A stretch of DNA of 14,349 bases from NCBI GenBank assembly GCA_023230755.1, contig JALNWS010000106.1:1-14349 (forward strand), in the 5' to 3' direction. The position numbers were made by a program, and so were the translations under genes. The notes under the pieces were generated by a model that saw nothing but the letters and a program-made list of their open reading frames with translations, had not been told where the DNA came from and ran no database searches. Every line of letters starts with the position of its first letter. Position 1 is the stretch's first letter. Origin of the DNA: Azoarcus sp. (lineage in GTDB: Bacteria > Pseudomonadota > Gammaproteobacteria > Burkholderiales > Rhodocyclaceae). Shown here piece by piece: positions 7,323 to 13,702 of the stretch.

Positions 7323-8108
7323 ATGACGCCCAATCACTGGCGCCTGCCCCTGCTGTCGCGCCGCTTCATCCCGGTATGGCAACGCAACTTCCTGGTATGG
7401 CGCAAGCTCGCGCTGCCCTCGGTGCTGGGCAATCTGGCCGACCCGGTCATCTATCTGTTCGGACTGGGGTTCGGCATCGGCATGCTGGTGCCCGAGGTCG
7501 GCGGCGTGTCCTACATCAGCTTTCTGGCCGCCGGCATGGTGTGCTACTCCACCATGAACAGCGCTACCTTCGAGGTGCTGTATTCGAGCTTCTCACGCAT
7601 GCATGTGCAGCGCACCTGGGACGCGATACTCAACGCCCCGGTCTCGCTGGACGACGTGGTGTTCGCGGAGCTGATGTGGGCCGCATCCAAAGCCTTGCTG
7701 TCGGGCGCAGCCATCCTGCTGGTGATCAGCCTGTTCGGACTGGTCGACTCGCGTTACGTCCTGTGGGTGCTGCCGCTGATCTTTCTGGTCGGGCTCACCT
7801 TCGGCGCGCTCGGGCTCATCGTGACCGCGCTGGCGCCGAGCTACGACTTCTTCATGTACTACTTCACCCTGTTCATCACGCCGATGATGCTGGTGTCGGG
7901 CGTGTTCTTTCCGGCCGATCAGCTGCCGCCATTCATTCGTGCGGCGACCACGCTGCTGCCCCTGTCACACGCCATCGAGCTCGCCCGCCCGCTGCTGCTC
8001 GGGCGCATGCCCGAGCAGACCATCGTGCATCTGCTCGTGCTGGCAGGCTATTGCAGCGTCGCGTTCTGGCTCGCGCTCGCGCTCACCCGGCGGCGCCTGC
8101 TCAAGTAA
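7323..8108 (+). CDS. ABC-2 type exporter permease, NodJ-like
   Basis: The 261-aa membrane protein has the six-helix ABC-2 layout. It begins with a cytoplasmic segment containing VWQRNFLVWRK, then PVIYLFGLGFGIG, AAGMVCYSTMN, a cytoplasmic stretch with RTWDAILNAPVSLDD, and later helices including PMMLVSGVFFP and LLPLSHAIELARPLLLG, both typical of NodJ relatives. It pairs with the NodI-like ATPase upstream. ATG at 7323 is preferred because it gives the usual length of about 260 residues; an in-frame TTG at 7269 would add 18 non-conserved residues. Only a weak GGA lies 9 bases before the ATG. The gene ends the plus-strand cluster; its stop lies inside a long hairpin shared with the convergent gene. 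The substrate is unknown. Confidence 0.92.
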   Translation: MTPNHWRLPLLSRRFIPVWQRNFLVWRKLALPSVLGNLADPVIYLFGLGFGIGMLVPEVGGVSYISFLAAGMVCYSTMNSATFEVLYSSFSRMHVQRTWDAILNAPVSLDDVVFAELMWAASKALLSGAAILLVISLFGLVDSRYVLWVLPLIFLVGLTFGALGLIVTALAPSYDFFMYYFTLFITPMMLVSGVFFPADQLPPFIRAATTLLPLSHAIELARPLLLGRMPEQTIVHLLVLAGYCSVAFWLALALTRRRLLK

Positions 8109-8137
8109 GGCAAACTGACTAGTTTCCGTTCTTGAGC
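8099..8137. terminator. Bidirectional hairpin spanning two convergent stop codons
   Basis: GCTCAAG (8099-8105) pairs with CTTGAGC (8131-8137). Inside, AA pairs with TT, GG with CC, and AAACT (8112-8116) with AGTTT (8121-8125) around a 4-base loop, with three single-base bulges. The permease TAA is at 8106-8108 and the oxidoreductase TAG at 8119-8121, so both stops are within the structure. No clean T-run follows on either strand. A shared terminator for convergent genes is the simplest reading. Confidence 0.55.
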
Positions 8138-9399
8138 TTGGCGATGCCGATGGCGCTCATCACCACCCGCTCGTAGACCGGCTCGGTCGTGCCCTTGCGC
8201 ATCTTGCGCAGGAAATACTTCTCGAAACCGATCTTGGCCAGATGCACCCACTTGCCCTGGCCAAACCAGTTCATGTTGCGCGGTGGAATCTGCGGAATCG
8301 CCACGAAAGCCGCACCGGTGTCACCGAAGTCGGCCAGACACACCGCGTTCCACGTGGCCTTTTCCGTCGGCTGCTCACCATCGAGCAGCGAGCGGATGTT
8401 CATTGCCGTGGCCGTCACCATCGATTCGATCATGTAGCCCGTCTTCGGCGTGCCGGTCGGCACCGGTGTCACCTCAACCGGCGGAATGGCCACGCACACG
8501 CCTACCGAGAACACGTTGCGGAAGGTCGGGTTGCGCTGATGCTCGTCGATCAGCACGAAGCCGCGCGGGTTGACCAGCCCCTCGACGCCGAACACCGCCT
8601 CCACACCCTTGAACGCGGGCAGCATCATCGAATACTTGAACGGCAGTTCGTGGCGACGCTTCTCCTTGCCTTCGTCGTCATGCTCGATGACATGCATCTT
8701 GCCATCCTCGATGCGCTCGACCTTGGCATTGCAGATCCATTTGACGTGGCGCTCGCGAAAGGCTGACTCCATGATGCCCTTGGAATCACCCACGCCGGCC
8801 AGCCCCAGGTGACCGATGTAGGGCTCGGAGGTAACGAAGGTCATCGGCACGCGGTCGCGCAGCTTGCGTTTGCGCAGATCGGCGTCGAGGATCATCGCAA
8901 ACTCGTAGGCCGGCCCGAAACATGACGCCCCCTGCACCGCGCCGACGACAATCGGCCCCGGATCAGCAACAAACTCCCGCCACGCCTTCTCCGAAGTGAC
9001 CGCATGATCAACATGACACACGGACTGCGTAAACCCGCCGTGCGGTCCGAGCCCCGGCACTTCATCGAAAGCCAGCCGGGGGCCGGTTGCAATGACGAGG
9101 TAATCGTAGTCGATGCGGCGCCCATCCTCGAGCTCAATCGCGTTCTCACCCGGCTCCACGCGCTTCACTGCCACGGGAATGAAATCGATATTGCGCTTGG
9201 CGAGCACCTCGGCCGGGTCGACCTCGATATCCTCGCGTGAGCGCCAGTTGACCGCGACCCAGGGGTTTGACGGCACGAAATGAAATTTCGCATCTTTCGA
9301 AACGACGGTAATGCGATCCTCTGGACGCGCGTGATCACGCATCTCGTAAGCCATCGGCAAACCGCCAATTCCAGCGCCAATGATGACGATGTGGGCCAT
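8119..9399 (-). CDS. sqr: Sulfide:quinone oxidoreductase
   Basis: The 426-aa flavoprotein closely resembles the Acidithiobacillus ferrooxidans sulfide:quinone reductase. The N-terminal FAD dinucleotide motif is GAGIGG at 8-13, and a second nucleotide-fold motif ATGP lies at 104-107. The three redox cysteines are present: C128 (QSVCHVDHA), C160 (GASCFGP) and C354 (WNAVCLADFGD). The last is offset by two from C356 of the reference protein. Also conserved are SEPYIGHLG, DEHQR, PVPTGTPKTGYMIESM and the C-terminal amphipathic part WVHLAKIGFEKYFLRKM, which binds membrane and quinone. It oxidises sulfide to sulfur or polysulfide and reduces quinone, acting peripherally on the cytoplasmic membrane. 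The ATG at 9399 has a strong AGGAGGAG site 6 bases upstream. No persulfide dioxygenase or sox genes are visible nearby. Confidence 0.93.
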   Translation of the reverse strand: MAHIVIIGAGIGGLPMAYEMRDHARPEDRITVVSKDAKFHFVPSNPWVAVNWRSREDIEVDPAEVLAKRNIDFIPVAVKRVEPGENAIELEDGRRIDYDYLVIATGPRLAFDEVPGLGPHGGFTQSVCHVDHAVTSEKAWREFVADPGPIVVGAVQGASCFGPAYEFAMILDADLRKRKLRDRVPMTFVTSEPYIGHLGLAGVGDSKGIMESAFRERHVKWICNAKVERIEDGKMHVIEHDDEGKEKRRHELPFKYSMMLPAFKGVEAVFGVEGLVNPRGFVLIDEHQRNPTFRNVFSVGVCVAIPPVEVTPVPTGTPKTGYMIESMVTATAMNIRSLLDGEQPTEKATWNAVCLADFGDTGAAFVAIPQIPPRNMNWFGQGKWVHLAKIGFEKYFLRKMRKGTTEPVYERVVMSAIGIAKLKNGN

Positions 9400-9463
9400 G
9401 CAGTGCTCCTCCTCGTTATAGTTTGATGATGCATGCGTTGCGGTCGAACAGATACCGGATACT

Positions 9464-9497
9464 GCTGCAGGCATGCCCGGTTCGCGCCGCCTGCAGC
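9464..9497 (-). promoter_or_regulatory. Hairpin in the presumed leader of the sulfide:quinone reductase mRNA
   Basis: A perfect 9-bp inverted repeat (GCTGCAGGC at 9464-9472, GCCTGCAGC at 9489-9497) has a 16-base loop. It lies about 65 bases before the ATG and downstream of the predicted promoter. It may affect mRNA stability or termination, or be incidental in G+C-rich DNA. Confidence 0.3.
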
Positions 9498-9605
9498 CCT
9501 TCCCTGGGAACCACGCATTCCGACCGCCAGTCGACTGCCCGCAATGTCACGCAGGCTGTGCCCAAGGTCTCTGCGCCTCGGCTCTCACGGCGAGCATACG
9601 CTTCT

Positions 9606-9634
9606 ATATTAGTGAGGCCTTATTTTATTGCCAA
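9606..9634 (-). promoter_or_regulatory. Sigma70-like promoter for sulfide:quinone reductase
   Basis: Read on the minus strand, TTGGCA (9634-9629) and TAATAT (9611-9606) are separated by exactly 17 bases. The -35 matches consensus at five of six positions and the -10 at four of six. It sits in the only strongly AT-rich stretch upstream of the gene. Transcription would begin near 9599, giving a leader of about 200 bases. Confidence 0.55.
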
Positions 9635-9659
9635 CAACTGTATACGGCGCACCGCAACA

Positions 9660-9676
9660 GAAAATGTACATATTTC
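9660..9676. promoter_or_regulatory. Palindrome upstream of the sulfide:quinone reductase promoter
   Basis: ATGTACAT (9664-9671) is a perfect palindrome, flanked by GAAA on one side and TTTC on the other with one extra base. Its centre is about 68 bases upstream of the predicted start site, a usual position for an activator. No known regulator's consensus is recognised. Confidence 0.3.
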
Positions 9677-9703
9677 GCCATCATTTTGCTTAAAGCGGTC
9701 GTT

Positions 9704-9733
9704 TCAGGCGTGCTGCATTACGGCAACGCCTGA
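9704..9733 (-). terminator. Hairpin downstream of the crotonase operon
   Basis: TCAGGCGT (9704-9711) pairs with ACGCCTGA (9726-9733). An additional inner TGC/GCA pairing follows after a two-base bulge. It lies about 140 bases past the last operon stop and ahead of the sulfide:quinone reductase promoter on the same strand, so it could insulate the two units. There is no T-run after it, so efficiency is uncertain. Confidence 0.35.
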
Positions 9734-9756
9734 TCATTGAACGCTGTATTTGCGCG

Positions 9757-9873
9757 TTGAGTGCACGCGCCCACGGCATCGGTCGCAGCCAGGTCGCGGC
9801 CTTCCCGACCGAGGACGTGGTGCCCGCCGAGCACCTGCGCAAGGAGCCCGGCGTCTGCCTGCCTGGACTCAGC
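9757..9873 (+). pseudogene. Possible gene remnant with coding-like codon bias
   Basis: From TTG at 9757 the plus-strand frame reads ARAHGIGRSQVAAFP and then TEDVVPAEHLRKEPG. Almost every codon from about 9769 to 9861 ends in G or C, as in the real genes here, whereas the shifted frame I checked does not show this. The frame then runs on antisense to the crotonase gene and loses sense. I recognise no family. It may be the decayed end of a lost gene, or chance. Confidence 0.2.
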
Positions 9874-9875
9874 GC

Positions 9876-10667
9876 TCAGGACTTCTCCAGCATCCTCCGC
9901 ACTGCGTCCAGATGCTCGGGTTCGTTGTGGCACATGCCCTGGAAGGTGGCGCTGAGGTCGAGGAAGTCCTTCAGCTCCATGCGCTGCGCCATCTTCATCA
10001 GGCGTTTGGTCAGGCGCACGGCCTTGGGCGGCTGGGCGGCAAAGCGGGCGGCGAACTCGCCGGCACGGGTCATCAGCTCGTCGGGCGCCACCACGTCGAG
10101 CACGATGCCGATCTCCTTGGCCTCGGCCGCGCCGACGATGCGCCCGCTCAGGGTCAGCTCGAAGGCACGCTGGTAGCCGATCAGGCGTTGCATGAACCAT
10201 GCGCCGCCGTCACCCGGGATGATGCCGAGGTTGAGGAAGGTTTCACCGAACCTGGCCTTTTCCGACGCGATGCGGACATCGGCCATGTTGGCGAGATCGA
10301 ACCCGGCGCCGATGGCCGGACCGTTGACTGCGGCGATGATCGGCACTTCGACCTGTTGCAGCGCCAGCGGAATGCGCTGAATGCCGCGGCGGTAGCGGGT
10401 GGCGACTTCGGCGACGTTGCCGGCAAAATCGCCACCGCGCTCGGCCATGTCCTTGACGTTGCCGCCGGAGGAAAACGCCGAGCCGGCACCGGTCATGACG
10501 AGCACCGACACCTCGTCGCAGCGGTTGACCCATTCGGCGACCGCGATGATGTCTTCGATGAGGCCAGTGCCGGTCAGCGCGTTGCGCACGTCGTGGCGGT
10601 TGAAGGTGAGCGTGGCGATGCGATTGTCTACGGTGAGCAGGGCATCGGTGAGTTGGGGCAGATTCAT
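9876..10667 (-). CDS. Crotonase-superfamily protein, atypical active site
   Basis: The 263-aa protein has the crotonase fold: the first oxyanion-hole segment AFSSGGNVKDM at 64-74 and the second NGPAIGAGFDLA at 115-126, then KARFGETFLNLG and IIPGDGG. Comparison with rat enoyl-CoA hydratase puts D124 at the position of catalytic E144, and F144 at the position of catalytic E164. A nearby E142 sits two residues before the latter. It therefore binds acyl-CoA but may not be a simple hydratase; isomerase, hydrolase or lyase activity is possible. The ATG at 10667 has GGAG 8 bases before it, and starts 19 bases after the synthetase stop. Last gene of the minus-strand operon. Confidence 0.88.
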   Translation of the reverse strand: MNLPQLTDALLTVDNRIATLTFNRHDVRNALTGTGLIEDIIAVAEWVNRCDEVSVLVMTGAGSAFSSGGNVKDMAERGGDFAGNVAEVATRYRRGIQRIPLALQQVEVPIIAAVNGPAIGAGFDLANMADVRIASEKARFGETFLNLGIIPGDGGAWFMQRLIGYQRAFELTLSGRIVGAAEAKEIGIVLDVVAPDELMTRAGEFAARFAAQPPKAVRLTKRLMKMAQRMELKDFLDLSATFQGMCHNEPEHLDAVRRMLEKS

Positions 10668-10686
10668 TGTGCGGGCTCCGGCGGGT

Positions 10687-12861
10687 TCACAGAACGGAAC
10701 GGTTGACGATGATGCGGGCATCCACGGCAGCATAGCCGTCGGGGTAGGCGATCACCGGGTTGAGGTCGAGTTCGGAGATCTGCGGATAGGCGCTGACGAT
10801 GCCCGACACCTTGAGCAGCAGATCGACCAGCGCGGCCTTGTCAGCCGGCGGCTCGCCACGTGCGCCTTCCAGCACCTTGCGCGCCTTGAGCTGATCGACC
10901 ATCGACTCGGCATCGTGCTGCGACAACGGAATGGCACGGAAGGCGACGTCCTTGAGGATCTCGACGAAGATGCCGCCGAGGCCGAACATCAGCACCGGTC
11001 CGAAGATGGGATCGCGGCTGACGCCGATGATGACCTCGGTGCCCTTCTTCGCCATTGGCGTCACCAGCACGCCACGAATGTCGGCGTTCGGATCGTAGGC
11101 GCGGCAGGACGCCATGATGCGATCGAAAGCCTGGCGCAGATCGGCTTCGCCGTGCAGGCTGAGCTTCACTCCGCCGGCGTCGGATTTGTGCAGGATGTCC
11201 TTGGAGACCACCTTCATCACCAGCGCCTGGTCACCAAACTGCGCGGCAACCGCCGGCAGTTCGTCCGCGCTGCGCACGACCACTTCCGGCGCCACGTCGA
11301 CGCCGTGGGCACGGAGCAGTGTCTTGGCTTCAAACTCGAACAGGTCGCGTCCTTCATGCTGGGCGCGGACAAACAAGGCCTTCATGTCCTCGCTCGGGGC
11401 AATCGCAGGCGCAAGCTTGTCGGCGGCGTGACTCTTGAGGTAGATGCCGCGCTCGCCCAGGGCAGCGAGCACGCGGACCGCATGCTCGATCGAGGTGTAG
11501 ACGGGCAGGCCCGCCTCGTGCAACCGGCGCAGCGCAGGCGGCTTGATCGGCGCATAGAGGCTATAGACCACCACCGCCTTGTCGATGCGGCGGGCGAGTT
11601 CGATCATCGACTCCGCCCCGCGCATCTCGCCCCCGAGCAGGTCCTCGGCAAAGCGGATGCTGTAGCCGCCGAACATGCCGACCAGGAAGATGCTGTCTAC
11701 ATTGTCATCCTCGGCCACGATCTCCATGCACTCGGCCAGCAGCGCCGGATTGGCGTCACTGCTGCCAGCCACGTCCACCGGGTTCACCAGCGAGGCCTGC
11801 GGCAGCAGGATCTCGCCCAGGCGGCGCTTGGTGTGCTCACTGAGTTCGGCCAGCTCCAGCCCCGCCTCGGCGAGACGGTCGGAGGCAATCGTGGCCTGAC
11901 CGCCGCCGTCGGCAATCACCGCAACCCGCTTGCCCGGTGCCTTCTGCATCAGGCCAAGACCTTCGGCAACCGGCAGGATCTCGTTGGAGTGCTGCACCAC
12001 GCTCACCCCCACCTGACGCAGCAGATCGACCGTCATGGCATAGCTGCCGGCGAGCGAGCCGGTGTGTGAGCTGGCCGCCTTCTGGCCCTGCTCGGTCGAG
12101 CCCGATTTGTACACGACGACCGGCTTCATTGCGGAGATCTCACGGGCCGCCTCAAGGAAGCGCTGCCCATCACGGAAACCTTCGACATAGAGCGTCGCGA
12201 CCCGGGTGTGTGGGTCCTCGCCGAGATAGCGCAGATAGTCGTTGAAGCCGATATCGGTCTGGTTACCCGGACCAACGTAGGTCGAGAACCCGACGTGACC
12301 GTTGTGCTCGGCCTCCAGCACCAGGGACAGCAGCATGTTGCCCGACTGCGAGATGAAGCCGATGTCGCCAGGCTTGACGTTGGCCAGCGCGAGCAGGTTC
12401 ACCTTCTTGTGCAGGTTGAACATGCCGGATGTATTCGGGCCGATCACCCGCACCCCGCCGGCACGCGCGGCGTCGAGCACCTGCTGCTCGAGCTTTGCGC
12501 CTTCGGGGCCGGTCTCCTTGAAGCCGCTGGCGAGCACGATCGCGCCTTTCACGCCCTTGCGCCCGCACTCGGTGAGGATGCCAGGCACCGTGCTGGCGGG
12601 CGTGCAGATCAGCGCGAGGTCAACCGGCCCCGGCACCGCGTCGAGCGAGGCGCAGGTTTTCACCCCGAGGATCATGTCGGTCTTGGGGTTGATCGGATAG
12701 ATCGCGCCATCATAGCCGTCCTTGATCAGGCCGATCATGGCCTTGTAGCCGCGCTTCGTCGGGTCGGCCGAAGCACCGACAATGGCAATCGAACCCGGTG
12801 CGAGAAAAGCGTGCAACGGGCTGTTCATCGGCAGCGCTACAGGCTGGTCGTGCATACTCAT
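10687..12861 (-). CDS. NDP-forming acyl-CoA synthetase (acetate--CoA ligase family, two-domain)
   Basis: The 724-aa protein fuses the parts of ADP-forming acyl-CoA synthetases. The CoA-binding Rossmann domain begins IAIVGASADPTKRG at 25-38. A succinyl-CoA-ligase-like domain contains ISQSGN at 170-175. The phosphorylated histidine is likely H266 in SSHTGSLAG. From about residue 500 comes the C-terminal ATP-grasp domain, with KSDAGGVKL, DPIFGPVLMFGLGG and DLNPV. It converts a carboxylic acid, CoA and ATP to acyl-CoA, ADP and phosphate through phospho-enzyme steps. The family includes acetate, pimelate and ferulate enzymes (FerA of Sphingobium), so the substrate is open. The ATG at 12861 has GGGGGA 5 bases before it and lies one base after the hydratase stop, indicating tight coupling. 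A start two codons later (12855) is also possible. Confidence 0.92.
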   Translation of the reverse strand: MSMHDQPVALPMNSPLHAFLAPGSIAIVGASADPTKRGYKAMIGLIKDGYDGAIYPINPKTDMILGVKTCASLDAVPGPVDLALICTPASTVPGILTECGRKGVKGAIVLASGFKETGPEGAKLEQQVLDAARAGGVRVIGPNTSGMFNLHKKVNLLALANVKPGDIGFISQSGNMLLSLVLEAEHNGHVGFSTYVGPGNQTDIGFNDYLRYLGEDPHTRVATLYVEGFRDGQRFLEAAREISAMKPVVVYKSGSTEQGQKAASSHTGSLAGSYAMTVDLLRQVGVSVVQHSNEILPVAEGLGLMQKAPGKRVAVIADGGGQATIASDRLAEAGLELAELSEHTKRRLGEILLPQASLVNPVDVAGSSDANPALLAECMEIVAEDDNVDSIFLVGMFGGYSIRFAEDLLGGEMRGAESMIELARRIDKAVVVYSLYAPIKPPALRRLHEAGLPVYTSIEHAVRVLAALGERGIYLKSHAADKLAPAIAPSEDMKALFVRAQHEGRDLFEFEAKTLLRAHGVDVAPEVVVRSADELPAVAAQFGDQALVMKVVSKDILHKSDAGGVKLSLHGEADLRQAFDRIMASCRAYDPNADIRGVLVTPMAKKGTEVIIGVSRDPIFGPVLMFGLGGIFVEILKDVAFRAIPLSQHDAESMVDQLKARKVLEGARGEPPADKAALVDLLLKVSGIVSAYPQISELDLNPVIAYPDGYAAVDARIIVNRSVL

Positions 12862-12862
12862 C

Positions 12863-13645
12863 TCATTCCCCCTTGAATACCGGTGTGCGCTTTTCGGCGA
12901 AGGCATCGACGCCTTCCTGCCAGTCGCGCGTGGTGCCAACAAACGTCATCCCTTCCAGCTCGGCAGTCAGTGCCGCATCCAGCGTGCGATCGGCAGCCAT
13001 GTTGAGCTGCTCCTTGGCGAGCCGCATCGAGAACGGTGCCTTGGTCGCCAGCTTGTGTGCGAACGCACGCGCAGCCTCCTGAAAACCCTCGTCCGCAAAG
13101 CTGCGGTTGGCCAGCCCGATACGCACCGCCTCCGCGCCGCCAATGCGCTCCCCGAGGAAGACCAGCTCGCGAGCCTTGGCCAGCCCCACCAGGCGCGGCA
13201 ACAGCCAGGTCACACCGCCGCCGAGGAAGTTGCCGATGCTGATCTCGGGCAGGCCGATCTGCGCACTTTCGGCCATCACGATGAAGTCGGACGCCATTGC
13301 CAGCTCGGCCCCGGCGCCCAGCGCAAATCCGTTCACCGCGGCGACGACCGGCTTGCCCAGCAGCATCAGTCGCTTGCACACGATCTGCTCGCCCTGCAGA
13401 TACTGCCGGCGGTCAAAGGCGGTGCGCCCGACCTTGTGCTCCTTGAGGTCGGCACCGACGCAGAAGGCACGTCCCTCACCGGTGATCAGCACAACGCGCG
13501 CGTCACTGTCGGCCTCGGCACGACCGAGCGCGTCGTTGAATTCTTCGTAGAGTTTTGCCGTCACCGCATTGAGGCGGTGGGGGCGGTTGAAACGGATCTC
13601 GGCAATGCCGTCCGTCATCGAATAGATAATGGTTTCGTAGCTCAT
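12863..13645 (-). CDS. Enoyl-CoA hydratase, crotonase family
   Basis: The 260-aa protein has a complete hydratase active site. The oxyanion segments are AFCVGADLKEH at 60-70 and NGFALGAGAELA at 105-116. The two catalytic glutamates are E114 (equivalent to rat E144) and E134 in IGLPE (equivalent to E164), exactly twenty residues apart as in the reference enzyme. It adds water to 2-enoyl-CoA. GGA lies 5 bases upstream of the ATG after an A-run. It is the first gene after the regulator, with a 57-base gap, and the synthetase gene follows one base after its stop. The acyl chain it prefers is not evident. Confidence 0.92.
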   Translation of the reverse strand: MSYETIIYSMTDGIAEIRFNRPHRLNAVTAKLYEEFNDALGRAEADSDARVVLITGEGRAFCVGADLKEHKVGRTAFDRRQYLQGEQIVCKRLMLLGKPVVAAVNGFALGAGAELAMASDFIVMAESAQIGLPEISIGNFLGGGVTWLLPRLVGLAKARELVFLGERIGGAEAVRIGLANRSFADEGFQEAARAFAHKLATKAPFSMRLAKEQLNMAADRTLDAALTAELEGMTFVGTTRDWQEGVDAFAEKRTPVFKGE

Positions 13646-13702
13646 GTCTGTCCTTTTTGCGTCGTACCGACGTGATTGACGTGCATCAGGCGCGCTGAGC
13701 GC
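13646..13702 (-). promoter_or_regulatory. Possible operator region between the regulator and the acyl-CoA operon
   Basis: The 57-base gap holds a 5-bp inverted repeat CGTCG/CGACG (13660-13672, 3-base centre) and two copies of GACGTG (13669-13674, 13678-13683) nine bases apart. A perfect 10-base palindrome TGAGCGCTCA (13696-13705) includes the regulator's stop codon. These are candidates for regulator binding. No clear -35/-10 pair is seen, so read-through from the regulator gene remains possible. Confidence 0.3.

Larger units (their letters stand above)
9400..9875. other. Intergenic region between the sulfide:quinone reductase and the crotonase operon
   Basis: No complete gene is supported in these 476 bases. 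The part from 9600 to 9700 is clearly AT-rich and holds the promoter listed separately. From 9400 to 9600 it would be the leader of the sulfide:quinone reductase mRNA, with one hairpin. From 9704 to 9733 there is another hairpin. From about 9757 to 9873 the sequence has coding-like codon bias on the plus strand without a recognisable gene. Confidence 0.6.

Noticed and set aside
5073..8108. Nodulation locus
   Set aside because: NodI/NodJ-like genes occur in many non-symbiotic betaproteobacteria, and no nodABC-like genes or nod boxes are visible.
9750..10706. A 318-codon open frame on the plus strand opposite the second crotonase
   Set aside because: It is antisense to a recognised crotonase and has no family signature; it is kept apart from the short coding-like remnant at 9757-9873, which lies in a different frame.
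10399..12069. A 556-codon open frame on the plus strand opposite the acyl-CoA synthetase gene
   Set aside because: It is antisense to a clearly conserved enzyme, has no recognisable domain, and long mirror frames are expected in G+C-rich coding DNA.
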